A stretch of DNA of 64,000 bases from Purpureocillium takamizusanense (Eukaryota; Ascomycota; Sordariomycetes; Hypocreales; Ophiocordycipitaceae), in contig NC_063068.1 in the NCBI RefSeq assembly GCF_022605165.1, positions 434,001-498,000 of the forward strand. The letters are read 5' to 3'. Below the pieces are notes generated by a model. That model was not told the origin of the DNA. It made no database searches and worked only from the letters and a program-made list of their open reading frames with translations. Shown here piece by piece: positions 34,172 to 45,990 of the stretch. The stretch's first letter is position 1. Every line of letters begins with the position of its first letter. The position numbers were made by a program, and so were the translations under genes.

Positions 34172-36109
34172 ATGGCCAAGGCCATGGCAGTCAAGCCTGT
34201 GCCTGGAGTCCAGGCCGTTGGCTCTACTACCACGGAAGCCACAGAAACCTCGCCATTGCTAGCTACGCAACCCTCGACATCGCCCTCGTACCAGCACGGT
34301 CCTTTAAAACATCGATTCTGGCTCATTTTCTCGCAAGTCCTACTTGTACAGTTTATTGGATTCTTCGACACTACTATCCTGTCATCCTCCCATCCTATCA
34401 TCACGTCACATTTTGGAGTAGCTAGCGGGGCATCGTGGCTTTCGACAGCGTTTTTGATCGCGTCGACGGCCATACAGCCTCTCCTGGGCCGCCTGTCAGA
34501 TGCTACCGGTCGCAAACCACTTTTTGTCGGATGCATTGGTATCTTTGCACTGGCTACTGCATGGTGCGCCATAGCAGGCACTTTCTGGACCTTCGTGATC
34601 GCCAGGGCGTTCTGTGGACTCGGCGCCGGAGGGGCGATGGCGCTGGGACAGATCATCACAAGCGACCTGGTACCTGTTGAGTATGCCATGCTCCGAATTC
34701 CACGTCCCTTTGAGACCGAGCCCTTTGCGTGAAGTAGCTGACAATACTCGCCTTATTAGACGTCGAGGCTCCTATCAGGCGTACTGCAACGTCACCTTTG
34801 GTCTTGGCTCCTCCTTGGGCGCCGCTCTCGGTGGAGTCCTGGCCGAGACCATTGGATGGCGATGGGAGTTTGGCATCCAGGTACCCATTCTGCTGTCATG
34901 TTTTGGGGTGTCCTTGGCTTTTATCCCTAGTGGCCTCGGATTGCGGGAGCATAGCCTTAGGCGGAGCATTTGGACGACGCTTAAAGAATTCGATACTGGA
35001 GGTTCTTTATTGCTGGCTATTTGCATCGTCTGTCTGCTTTTAGCATTGGTAAGACTTTCTCTGCTTCCACTTGAATTACACGCTAATGTTATTACAGAAT
35101 CTTGGTGGAAATATCCTGCCATGTAAGGCGAAAATGACCTCCGAAGGAATCGGTTTTGTATTCACGCATGCTAACCTTTTCCGAATACAAGGGTCCCATC
35201 CGTTTATTGTGCTTTCACTTGGTCTCTTTGTCCTCTCTCTACTGGCCTTCATGTGGACCGAGTCACGAGTGGCAAGCCCCATCATCCCTTTGCGATTGGT
35301 GTGGCATCGTCCGCACGCCAACCTCCTCTACTCAAACCTGATTGCAGCCATGCTGACGCATGCGGTATTGTTCAACATGTCAGTATTTTCCTAGACATAT
35401 CGTTCGCGTATCAATTACACATACTCAGCTGGTGATGAGCTAATAATTGGCTCTCAGGCCTCTATACTTCCAGGCAGTGTTGTTGTCGAGTGCGACATCG
35501 TCCGGACTCTATTTGATGCTGCCATCTATTGTCACGTCCGTCACAGCTGCCATGACAGGTCTTACCATAACTCACACACGACATATTAAGTGGGCACTTT
35601 ACCTGGGGGTATCTTGCTACCTTTTGGGCACGCTCCCTCTCTGGCTCCTGCAACGAAACATGGCACAGGCTCTTTACCTCGTTGCTCTTGTCCCGTCATC
35701 AATAGGCCAAGGGCTCCAGTATCCTGGAACTTTGATAGCTATGCTAGCAGTATCGGCACAAAGTGAGCAGGCAGTCGTCACGACAACCCTGCTTCTGTGG
35801 CGGAGCCTTGGTATGGTGCTTGGCGTTGCCGTCAGCAGCTTGGTTGTTCAAAATGCCCTTGTGCACTACCTTGACAAATTTGTCCATGGCGCCGAGAGAG
35901 ACCACGTTATATCTCTGGCCAGATCTTCTGTCGCGGCAATTTTGCAGCTGAACGCCCCGTACCGTCAGCAAGTCATCCAGAGCTACGAAGCGGCACTACA
36001 TGCAATGTTTCTTTCCTGCGCAGTCTTGGCATTCATCTCAGCTGTGGTGATTCTGCCGCTCAAGTCAGTCCGGATTGCACTCCCGCCACGTGCAGTTCAG
36101 AACAACTGA
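34172..36109 (+). CDS. MFS transporter, DHA2/14-spanner type
   Basis: Five exons: 34172-34680, 34760-35048, 35098-35122, 35192-35378 and 35458-36109. Introns are 79, 49, 69 and 79 nt. Exon 3 is only 25 nt, but it is required to keep the frame and to build NLGGNILPW. The product is 553 residues. Motif A reads GRLSDATGRKPLF after the second helix, and motif C-like LGSSLGAALGGVLAETIGWRW is in the fifth. Hydrophobic helices continue to the C-terminus, as in drug:H+ antiporter-2 and vacuolar basic amino acid permease (VBA) relatives. It likely moves small molecules or amino acids across the plasma or vacuolar membrane using the proton gradient. A second ATG 12 nt downstream is equally possible. 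Confidence 0.9.
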
Positions 36110-39100
36110 TGCGGGACTGCGATAAACGGTACGCTTGTGGGTGCGGGACTCCAGTGGTAGGTCGTGGATGGTAAAAGTACTTCATAAGTATATTATGCAA
36201 CTATTAGGAAAGTAATAATGAGGTCTAGGAGCTGGGGTTTGTCATGTTGTGTACATGTATTTCGACGTCTTCGCGCAAATACATGAAGTTTTCTACTAAA
36301 TGGCAACCTGCGTTTATTGGTCCTCCTCCGCCAGATGCCCCAAACCTCTGCATCGGAAGATGTGAGCAGGTGGTCCGAATGCTACTGAATAAGGATGTCG
36401 GCGTCCACTCCCAGGTCGCACGGCATGAAAACGCACTTTGCGCTACTGCCAGACATGAGAAGGTGGTCAGATGTTTCACTATAAGGGTGCCGACGTCAAC
36501 GTTAACTGTGGAGAGTATGCCGGCGCTCTGTAAGCTGCCTGCTATCGGGGTGCCATCACGATGGTTGGGACGTTGGCGACGATCTGCCAACCCGGCTAGA
36601 TGTACAGCACACACTACGAAGTATATGAACATTAAATTCTACCGAAAATCAGCGCTTAAAAAAAAATAAAACATAGCAGAAGCTCATGCAAAAGTTTTCA
36701 ATTGAGCTACGTATGAAGCTCAATTTACCCTGCCTTTCTGCAATGGTTTGCATGCAGTTTGTGGTGGCTCTTGTCAGAGTTAGTGACAAACGTCGGGGGT
36801 TGCTACGTGCCTGCTGACGATCCAGGGTCTCACCAGACGAGCTGTCCCTGGCTCGGGACGGACCATTGCACAACAGCAACAGCAACAGCGGAGACGCCCT
36901 CCGACGCACGATAATACAGGACGCGATGCTCCACGAAAGCGTGTTGTGCTGGAAAAGGCGCAGAAAGGTGCAGCAGACGAGGCGAGCAAGATCGTGACGG
37001 CCCAGAGCCCTAGGCCATTTGGGAGATCTACTCCGACGCTTAGACTACATATGCCGTGGCGCTGCGTCTGGCGGGAGTGACAGCCAGGCAATGCTAGATG
37101 ACCTCGCGTAAGAATCAACCGCCGAACGACGGTTGGTCCGAGTTCATTTTTACACCTCCTTTGCGGGCCAAGACGCCGAAATAGGACGACAGCCGCTCTT
37201 TTCCCTTCTATTGTGGCTTTAAAAAGCCCCAGAGCCCTATTATGGGCAATACTGATACGAGTTGATTTGTGTCTACCTAGCGCACAGGGCAGATGGTGCG
37301 CCAATCTCTCGCTCCAGCGAGTGAGGGTAGAGCGGGGAGGACAAGGCGATGACATTTCGCTTTGCTAAGGCCATTCTTGGCATGGGCGGAGAGCGGCTGT
37401 CAGCGACGCCCCGACAAGGAGCGAGCTGCCCAGACGACGACGACGACGACGTGATGCGATGCGACGCGATGTGCGCTGCATGCGTCGTCACAATAAAGCT
37501 CGCCGGGCCAATCCTTCCCTGTTCCATCCGCCCCTCTGTCACGGTAGACGGCACGCCGGGGCCGCGATGGGGTGGATGGTGTGAGCTGGCAGAATGACGT
37601 ACTGATAGGCGTCGAGGGGACGATGGTTGGGGGAGAAGGTGGAGGAGGCGAGCGAGACTCGAAACAGTGGTTGATATGGCCGTGGCTGTTGGCGTCGCCG
37701 CTTGCGGGTTCCGACGGGAGGGACACTTGGTCATTCCTCGCCGGCAGCAAGCCACTGCGGGGATGGGGTCTGGGGGGTCATGAGGGGATGTGATGGAAGT
37801 GGTGGGCGGTTGCAAGTCTGTTCGACGACGATCGCCAGGCCACGCACCTTTGTGCCAAACGAATCAACCTTGAGAACGATGCTGTCGTGGGCCGTGGGAG
37901 GCGAGGGATTGGCAATCACTGATGAGTGAGCGCGACTCGGATGTCCGTGGGGGGGATGGGGGGCTGTTGCTTGCAAACTTACCTGTAGTACCTTATTAGC
38001 CACGTAGTACCTATATTAGTACTTCGCTCGCACTTCGAAGTACGTGTCCACGTAGGTATCTTATTAGGCAGGATCCGCGTAGCCAGGAGAAGATGGCCGT
38101 CGGTGGTGGCGGAAAGGATGGATGACGCCAATGGAAGCAGGCGCCGCGGGCTGGCAGCGTTCCATCCTTCTAGAACCCTGCGGGCAAGGCTTGTTTGCCC
38201 AGGCTTGTCTGGCATTGGCCGATGGGCGTCCCACCCCCTGCCACTTCGTACCAGTACTGTGCAACTCATCAGTGGTCAGTTGGATGACTGCCGCGGAGCA
38301 CACCATCCATCCACCTGGGGTTGGGGGTGGTGGAGGCGGCTCCGTTTTCTTTTCTTCCATTTCTCCAGCAGCTACTGTACTTCGGGGCTACAGCACAACA
38401 CCTCCCGCCTCGCGCATCACAAAAACGCCGTTGTCCGACCCATGCCATCCTTGCCATCCTTCCAGCCATCCATCCGTCCATCCGTCTTCCTGGCGAGCTG
38501 CCCTTCCTTGCCTTCCTCACCCAGATGCCAAGGCAGGGCGCCAGACCCGGAATAGACTGCCATTTAAGGTAGCAGTAGTATGTGCGACGAGGTGCGTGTC
38601 CGCGGGGTTTGTCTCACCGCGACTCTCCACCGTAGACGCCGCCGGCGGCCGCAGAGTTGAGCAACGTTGTCATGGCATCAAACCAAGTACATTGGTACGT
38701 GATGATACGCGGCACAATCATGCCGCCCCCTTCAAAACTCTTCTGACGCACAGGCGCGCTCCCCCTCGTCCGCCCCCCCCCCTCCCAGCTGATGATGAGG
38801 GCGGAAGCAAGGCGGCTCTGGCCCTGGCCCCGGTCCGTCGAGCGCCATCTGCAACGACAGCTCCTACCAAGGCTTGCATGTACTCCGTAGGTACGCATGT
38901 ACTGTACCTATGCACCAAACGCCTGTGTTACAGCACTGGCAACGGACCGCTTCGACGTAGACCGCCCCAACTTGGGCGTCAACCTTGCCGCGTCGGATCC
39001 GGCGCAGGCTTGACAATCTCCGGGCCCACGGGGTGGGAACAAAGAGGGTCAATTGTTCTCGCGCCCGGTCGACGGTTGCTTGACGACAGAGTAGTACTAA

Positions 39101-39992
39101 CTGTACAGGTGCTGTGGGAATACGTGCTTCGTAACAAAATACCTGACACCGGAGAGCCTGGCCAGGGCTGTCGTTCGGGGCCCAACGCAGCAGGGTTGAT
39201 GAGGGCCCCCATCTCAACACCGTCCATCCACCCGCCTCGTCAGGGGGGACGCGACTGACGGACTGGGCGGATCCCGAACCCACCTCACGATCGTGGGGCA
39301 CCGAGATTGCTCCAACGGGGGAGCAAAGGACCGTGGCGTGCCCTTCCAGAAAATGGCTCACTCAGACGGCGTGGTACACGCACGGCACCTCGACATCTTC
39401 GGCCGTCTTGGCTGGGCGCGTCGCGCCGTTTGCTGTCGCAGAATAGGCGTGACACTGCGGCTCACCTGCTGCAGATGGTAACTCTTTTCCACCCCCCCTT
39501 GTCTCTCTTTGGGTACCCTTGTACTGGATGTGCGTACTGCGTGCCTACTAGGTATGTGGCACCCTAAAATTAATCGCCTTGCCAGACGGTGCGATCTGGG
39601 GAGCCACAATCGCAGAGCGCGCAGCGCCCCCGGCGCCGAGAGGCGTGCGGAAGAGGTGTCATGGCCTTGGTGGCCGGGTTTGCCGTGTTGCCGTAGTGTG
39701 GCTGCCCCCCCCCCCTCCCATCCCCATACCCATACCTCGAAGCCCCAACCCCATGATAAGCTTGATACCTACTTACTTCGTTACTCACAAAACGGCGCCA
39801 CTCACTGTTTCAGCGATTGTATAAGAGGACGCCTGGCCCTCCCCTTTGACTCGTCTTCGACTCGACCCGTCCAACTCACTTGTCTTTACTGAACCGAACC
39901 GCATATCGCATACTCGCTGTCTCACCGTGCCCATCCTCTCACATAACAACAATAGCCCCAGGCTTATACGACAACCCTCCTCCACATTCACA
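36110..39992. other. Gene-poor interval, 3.9 kb
   Basis: No gene can be supported. The region holds TACGAAGTA (36615-36623), TACTCCGTA (38881-38889), a dense TAC/GTA island at 37980-38070, a GAC tract near 37436-37450, and long C- and G-runs. A 378-codon open frame at 38122-39258 is compositionally biased and lacks conserved motifs. Confidence 0.4.
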
Positions 39993-40328
39993 ATGCCCGG
40001 CTCTCCTGCTTCCTCTGGCGCCGCCCCCTCCAGCGCTGCGGCCGCGTCCCAGCCCGCTGCCGCGCCCGCTACCTTTGGCGACAACAAGGGCATCAAGTTC
40101 CACATCCAGACGGGCAACGCCCGCTGGGCCTGCACCCTGCAGGACCGTTCCGCCTAGTAGGTCTACTTGTCTTTGTCGCGGGAGAGAGGACAGTCTGAGA
40201 GAGAGCGAGAGAGAAACGGAGAGAGAATACCTGCTGACCGTGTCGCCCTCTACAGTGAGCGCATGAAGGCCGCCCGCACCAGCTCCATGGACTCGGTCGA
40301 CTCCAGTGCATCGAGCACCACGTCTTAG
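39993..40328 (+). CDS. Small conserved-looking protein, 78 residues
   Basis: Exon 1 is 39993-40156 and exon 2 is 40256-40328. The 99-nt intron has donor GTAGGT, a CTGAC branch and acceptor CTACAG. The phase-2 junction makes Tyr and yields ...CTLQDRSAYERMKAAR... The N-terminus is Ala/Pro/Ser-rich, then FGDNKGIKFHIQTGNARWA gives a compact core, followed by a basic helix and a Ser-rich end finishing SSTTS. The leader is pyrimidine- and AC-rich like other highly expressed fungal genes, and the ATG context is good (CACAATGC). I recall similar short proteins in other ascomycetes but cannot name a function. There is no signal peptide or membrane segment. Confidence 0.72.
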
Positions 40329-43300
40329 ACATGCGCTGTTGAAGATCTTTGGCGGCTCACCCAACACTGGGGCCCTGGAGACTGGCGGTGGTGCCCAGGC
40401 ACCAACCAAAAATTTTTACGGTTACGACCATGAAGCAAGACAAGCATACGGCGTTACAGAATGCATGCGGCGTTATTCTCCCCAACAATTATTTTGTTTG
40501 TTAATCCAAGGATCATTTCCATTGTGACCCGGGCAGCGTGCATTGCTTGCTTAGGCGGCAACGGATGAACGGAGGGCGCGCGGTGATGATTAGCGGGGGC
40601 GTCTTGACTCCAGCCGGCGCTGGAGAGATCTCCGCCCCCCCCTTTCGAACGGCACTGGGGACAATTCGGAATGAGCGGCACTGCACCACCAAATCGGCTG
40701 GCCACCACATCGCAGAAAGAAAACCTTCAACCGCCCGCCCACCCACCACCCATCCACTCATCAACCAGCCGGGCGCCCACCCGCGGCAAGTCCACGGAGC
40801 GGTCTCATGGATTTTCCCCCCCTTTTCAGTCGATACCCTTTGGGTGTGGCGGCCGCCGCCGTCGTGGCGTCGCAAGAATTTTCTTCCTCCCTTTCACCAG
40901 ATGGGTTTTCTCAGAAGTTTGCAGGCTGTCATTGGGCGATAATGACCTAGAAAGCGAGGGAGAAAAGGCATCAACGGCGGTGTTCTGCGTACGTTTTGCT
41001 CAACGCGGCGTGACTCGTCGCAATTCACTAATGGAACCTCTTTGTCGTCTGTTGACCTTGCTTTTGCTCGATGGCCCCTTTTTCGCGTGCCGCTTCCTGT
41101 CTGGGCTGGTGACAAAAAAGACATCCCGGCGTCCTCCATACAACGTGTCAAGAGCTTGTAGCAAGGCCCTTTTTATGATGGCGTTGCTGAGGCTGCAGCG
41201 TGCGTGCAGCAACACCCATGCAGTACCGATCGATGCCCTGCAGAGCCCCAGAGCAGCAAGTGCGCGCGTGGTGTTGCATCGGTCTAACGGCCCACGGGGG
41301 GATTGACGGGCTGACAGGGGATGGGGTGGCCGGCCAGGTAGCCGCCCCCCAAACCGTCACCGAAGGATTACGACAGGCGGGATAAGTCGCACTTTGCACG
41401 AAAAAAAAAAGCTGTAGGTGGCATGATGCAGCATGCAGATATGCAGACGGGATGCATAGATGCACAGGTACAAGACACAGGACACAGGACCCTTTCTTCG
41501 CTCCTCCCCCTGCACTTCCGCCCGAATGGGCCCGTCAAGGACGCCCGACGAGTTGCACCACCAACAAGAGCTGCAGGGCTTTTGTCGGTGTTGACGGGAC
41601 TTTGTTTTCTTGACATGACAGGGCGTGCCTGCCCTGGCGGTGGATGAAGGTGCTACCTAATTGACGGGGCTCCGACTGGCCAGCCAGGCTTGGGTTGGGT
41701 CCATCCAGCTGGCGACAAGGGAAGCGCAGCCACCGCTCCTTCCCGACGCCGGCTCGGAGACTGACTGGCGTCTCCATCGCCTTGGCGTTTGTACCTTCCA
41801 GTTTCAGTACCTCTAGCTGAGTTACGCACCTATACTGTACCTCTTAAGGTAGTGCAATAATGTTCCTGCCTTTCACGGGTCCCATGGGCAGGCAAGGGCA
41901 GGCAAATACTGGGGACGGCAACAGCGAGCGGCACTCCCGCCCTGGCTCGCTCTTTGTTGTGGGCGGGCGGGCTTCGCGGAGATAGGCAAGGTAGTTGTCG
42001 CGGCTCCACGGCGTCGCGGGGGCGTGTCTCCGTGCTAGCACCGAAGTGTAAGCAAGTTGTGAGCCTTGCAATTCTCGGACCGACGCCGGCCGGCGTTGCC
42101 GTGCCGAGCGTGACGAGTGAATCGGGCAGCCAGCGCCTCTGCGAGCGACGAGCTGGCGCGCGAAGGCCGAGGTGGATACGCAAAGCAGCATTAATTGACG
42201 CCCTTACAGGTATGAAGTTTTGTAACGCGGCGGGACAGTGACGGCGCTTGCTCAGGTATTGAGTACTACTACCCAAGTTGCTGTGTGCTGTCGAGTACGA
42301 TGCTCACTCACTCGCTACCTTGGGACCTTCTAGTGCTGAGCATTGTCAGAAATACGAAGTGCCTATATACTTCGTAACTTACATCGGACATGCCTGGATA
42401 GAGTATCGTGTGTCCAGATGACACAGCGGTTCTCCGATCCGTGAAACGATCCGCGAGCGTTGCGAAACGAGCGCCCAGCGCTTGATGGATGGTACTCGGC
42501 CCGTTGCCGGTTAGACCAGCCCTTCCGACGTCGCATCGATAAACGGCGCTCAAGTGTGCTTGCCAGATTGGGCAATGCCTGCTGGCCGTCTACCCGGTCC
42601 CCCCCCAGTGTCGCTTCGCGCCCGTACGAAGTACGAGAAAAGAGTCTCGTACCTTGCAGCGCCTCGCGTCGTTCAACTCCACGCAGGCGTCATCCATCAA
42701 CGGTGGCTTCTGCAGCTAGAGCACCGTCCCACATCCGGCAGTCCCCTCTCTGCGTCTGAGCCCACGGTCGAGCGCCGTCTCGCTCTCTCTCTAATATTAT
42801 ACGCGCCCGCCATCCCGGTCCTGCCGCGCGAGTCAGGCCGTCTGCCTAGCAGTAGGGTAAGGCTCAAGACTCATGCCTCCAGCCCTCCTTCCTTCATATT
42901 GGTCGTCGTCGTCGTTGCCGTCCGTCCGCCGTCACTCTCCGGGTCGTGCGACAACAATGTGTCGAGCGCCCGGCACATACATGTAAGCAGCAATAATCTG
43001 GTACGCGATGCGCTACTACTACAGGGCCCGAGCTCCCCGCCGGCCCGGCGTCTGGGGCCTGCGGTCTGCGTCGGCCGGTCCGGCAGCGGCCGATAAGACG
43101 TTGCGGCACAGGATGCCGGGCGGAGAGGGGAGTCGCGGCGCCGCATCATCCCATGTTACATCGCGCGCTCGGTACGTGCGGGTATTCGCAGTATTACCTA
43201 CTTTGACCGTGGTACAAGACTAAGATATTGTTCTTTTTCCAACGGCAAGACTAGCCTATATCTCGTTTTCTTTTGTTCGTACCACCAGACATACTCTAGC

Positions 43301-43571
43301 GTCTACGTACAGTACTAGGCAAGCCAGCGGCAGGGACCAACGGAGCAACAATGGTATATACTATGACGAGAAACAAATCTTCGGCGGCGAGACACAATAC
43401 GAAAATATCCCTCAAAGAGCGCACCAGGCACAGGTTTTGTTGCCGTTGAGGCGCAACAAGCCAGCCTCGGGAACCGGATCAGACCATGAACGGGCCGCCA
43501 CCAGACAACATGCAAGCAGCAGCCCAGCCCAGCACAGCACAGCACAGCCTCGCAACTACACCGCCCAGCCC
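40329..43571. other. Gene-poor interval, 3.2 kb
   Basis: Between the small protein and the adhesin. It contains TACTTCGTA at 42368-42376, GTACGAAGTAC at 42624-42634, and homopolymer runs, but no supported gene. Confidence 0.4.
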
Positions 43572-44621
43572 TCAGAAGTAACTTCCGCACGAGTGGGGGA
43601 ACACCAGCCCGTCAAAGATGTTCTTGCGATTCTCAAACGACTCGCTCGGCCTCTTGACGGTCAGGTTGAACGCCGAGGGGCCCTGCCAGTTGCCCGTAAC
43701 GCTCCGTAGCGGGTAGTACTCCCCCTCGGCGAGTGTCACGTCGGTGCAGTTGATGCCGTTGATGTAGTTGCCGCCCGTCGAGACCACCGTCGGTCTGGCC
43801 TTGGGGTCCGCCCGCCCGGTGACGCAATCAAACGCTGCGCCGTGCCCCCAGAAGACGTCGTTTTCGTTATCCGCCGTGGTGCATAGGCGGAAGACGCCCG
43901 ACTCGGGCGCGCGATAGAAGCCCGTGTATACGACGGTGAAGTTATTGGCGTCGACGGCGAGGCCCCCGTTGGTGGCGCGCGTCCAGCCCACGGCGTACCA
44001 CGCGCCGGGGAGGTCCGCGGGTCGCGGGTAGACGCGCGGGAAGGCGGACGCATCGGGCGGCGTGTCCTGCGGGAAGTAGGTCTGGTTGGTGAGCGAGGCG
44101 GCGCGCGGGCGGAGGTCCTGCGTGAGGTAATAGGACGAGGAGAGGCCGCTGCCCTGCCGGCTGTAGCCGCCGAAGGGGTTGGCGTAGTAGGCGATGTCGA
44201 GGCCCTGGGCTGGGCAGCCGTACCGGACGCGGCAGGGCCCGCCGGGCGTGGGCTCTGGACACTTGGAGGAGGAGGAGGAGGATGTGGTAGTATGGCTGGC
44301 GGTGTTCGTCGTCTTGGTCTCTGACGACGTCACGGTGGTGGGCGTGGTCTGCGTCGCTGTGTGCGATGTCGTGGCCGAGTGACCTCCACACTGTGTTACC
44401 TTAATGGGGGTCTGGATGACGACGATGACCGGGCCGGTGCTGCAGGGACGGAGTGTCGTCCAGGTCTTAGTTGTGCCGAGGTAAGGGATTGTAGTGGTGA
44501 CCCTCGGCTCGGGGTGTGTAACGCTATCGACCTCTAGATCTAGGTCTGAGCCGTCGACCGTCTGAGCCGCAGTGGCCCCGATCGAGCATGCTACTAGGTT
44601 GATGAGACTGAGGCGAACCAT
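43572..44621 (-). CDS. GLEYA/PA14-type adhesin-like secreted protein
   Basis: The frame is open upstream, but the ATG at 44621 begins a signal peptide (MVRLSLINLVACSIGATAAQ) and has a TATA box 110 bp upstream, so it is taken as the start; the product is 349 residues. A Thr/Ser-rich linker (HTATQTTPTTVTSSETKTT, then a serine run) is followed by a C-terminal domain. That domain has the order of GLEYA lectin-like domains: IAYYANPF, VVYTGFYRAPESGVFRLC, the TADNENDVFWGHGAAFDC block that normally holds the ligand-site acidic residues, and YYPLRSVTGNWQGPSAFNL. Such domains bind sugars in fungal flocculins. No clear GPI signal ends the protein, so it may be secreted or wall-bound. Confidence 0.82.
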   Translation of the reverse strand: MVRLSLINLVACSIGATAAQTVDGSDLDLEVDSVTHPEPRVTTTIPYLGTTKTWTTLRPCSTGPVIVVIQTPIKVTQCGGHSATTSHTATQTTPTTVTSSETKTTNTASHTTTSSSSSSKCPEPTPGGPCRVRYGCPAQGLDIAYYANPFGGYSRQGSGLSSSYYLTQDLRPRAASLTNQTYFPQDTPPDASAFPRVYPRPADLPGAWYAVGWTRATNGGLAVDANNFTVVYTGFYRAPESGVFRLCTTADNENDVFWGHGAAFDCVTGRADPKARPTVVSTGGNYINGINCTDVTLAEGEYYPLRSVTGNWQGPSAFNLTVKRPSESFENRKNIFDGLVFPHSCGSYF

Positions 44622-44730
44622 GATGGTTATAGATGAGAGGGACAATGAGTATGTGGAAATGGCTACACCGATGCTGAAGCAGTCTGATGGCTGGCCGGGC
44701 GAAACAACAAAAATGAGAGCCAGACGGACC

Positions 44731-44738
44731 TTTATATA
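44731..44738 (-). promoter_or_regulatory. TATA box of the GLEYA-type gene
   Basis: The minus strand reads TATATAAA about 110 bp upstream of the chosen start at 44621, supporting that start. Confidence 0.5.
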
Positions 44739-45393
44739 AATTATACAGCTTACTGGAATCACGAAGCTAGCAACACTTGCAGATTGCCAATTCATGCACA
44801 CACTCAAGAAAGCTCGTCCAGTCTCCTGACAAACGGTCGTCAATCGCATCTCCGTTGCCAACCATCTCAACTACCTACCCCAACCACATAAGCCTAATCA
44901 CCTATCCATCACCTCGCCATCAGTCTACCAAAGAAACCCATCCCAAACCTACATATGTAACTGAAGCCCAGCTGGCGACCGCGCGCCACTGCATCGTCAC
45001 CCTACCCCCCAATATCACAACAGGCGTCAACATTACGGTAATTGTCGAATGTTATACCTCTTTCCGTATCGACATGTTTCAGCGCAATCAAAACCGACAT
45101 CTTCATCACCTGCATCTTGGGCTGGTGCCTCCTCTCGGGATAAACATCTTTGTCATGACGTTGCATCGTCTCCCTTCCCGCGGCCGCTGACTTGCAGGAA
45201 CCCAGTTGCAGGTCCCAGAGATATTGTGTGACGACCCAGCAGCAGCGCCGAGATTGAACTGCACGCCCCATCACACTTGACGGAAAAAAAAAAGGTGATT
45301 TGAAAGCAACCTTTTCAGCTGAGGCAGCGCAGCGGCGAGAGTCCATATTCGTCATTGTACATGCCCGCTTTGCTGGTTAGCTAGCTAAGTTAG
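44739..45393. other. Intergenic region before the pseudogene
   Basis: 655 bp upstream of the GLEYA-type gene and downstream of the decayed DUF4149-like gene. No supported gene; the open frame at 44777-45190 has no recognisable domain. Confidence 0.35.
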
Positions 45394-45990
45394 CTAGCTT
45401 CCGCTGCCGCATGTGCCGTCAGAGTCCAGCCTCGTCGCCAATCGCCAGCCATACCACAACGTCGCGCCGACGGAAATGAGGTCTAGGTGTATCGCAGTGG
45501 CGTGGTATGTAGAAAAGGACCTTTGAGCGACTGTAGGCTGCTCGGCGGTTTCTCGGTGCCATCTCTCGCGATATCACGACGACTGCCTGTGACAGTTGTT
45601 GAGAACCAGACATCAATGGGGCGCGACAACGTGTTACGCCATTTTCGATTGGACCAATATACTTACCGGCAGGGCTAAACAGATGCAGCATCGCGCCCCG
45701 CGTCTTGGGTCCAAACGCCGTCAAGTTGACGAGCGCCGCGCCCCCGGTGATGAGCAGGAGTATGGCATCGTGCCTGCTGCTGTTGTCCTTTACCGTTACC
45801 ACATGCACCAGCGACGACAGTCCGCGCGGCGGAAACGTCAGCGCCGTGAGTAGCAGCAGGGTCGTCTGGACGGCACAGTACAGCGGGAATAGGCGCTTCT
45901 AGAGGCCGACGAATGCCGACTTAGGGAGCGCCTAGAAGGTGGCTTTAGTTACGAGGAAGGTCTGGTAGAGTAATTAAATCAATTTTCAAA
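45394..45990 (-). pseudogene. Decayed DUF4149/TMEM205-like membrane protein gene
   Basis: Reading the minus strand, an exon up to 45667 encodes LYQTFLVTKATF-stop-ALPKSAFVGL-stop-KRLFPLYCAVQ, then two more hydrophobic segments and GPKTRGAMLH. It ends at an intact GTAAGT donor (45666-45661). After the gap a second piece encodes AEQPTVAQRSFSTYHATAIH, then LDLISVGATLWYGWRLATRL, the usual last helix, with a stop at 45396-45394. Both internal stops are TAG where relatives have Gln (CAG), that is, C-to-T in a CpA context, and a TAA (from CAA?) lies just upstream. A further TGA and a phase mismatch occur before the last piece. No start codon is left; the 5' end runs into an AT-rich patch. Confidence 0.72.

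Noticed and set aside
29481..36109. Hydrolase, sulfotransferase-like and MFS genes as a secondary-metabolite cluster
   Set aside because: No backbone synthase, P450 or regulator lies among them, and spacing is wide.
37273..37815. Minus-strand open frame of 180 codons
   Set aside because: Ser/Pro/His-rich, with a serine run from the GAC repeat; no homology cue or splice support.
38122..39258. Open frame of 378 codons on the plus strand
   Set aside because: Built of low-complexity Pro/His/Ser/Gly runs, overlaps open frames on the other strand, no domain, no splice logic and no signal peptide. GC-rich DNA has few stops, so it is probably chance.
44777..45190. Plus-strand open frame of 137 codons with NITTGVNIT-like glycosylation sites
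   Set aside because: No signal peptide and no recognisable domain; lies in the upstream region of the GLEYA-type gene.
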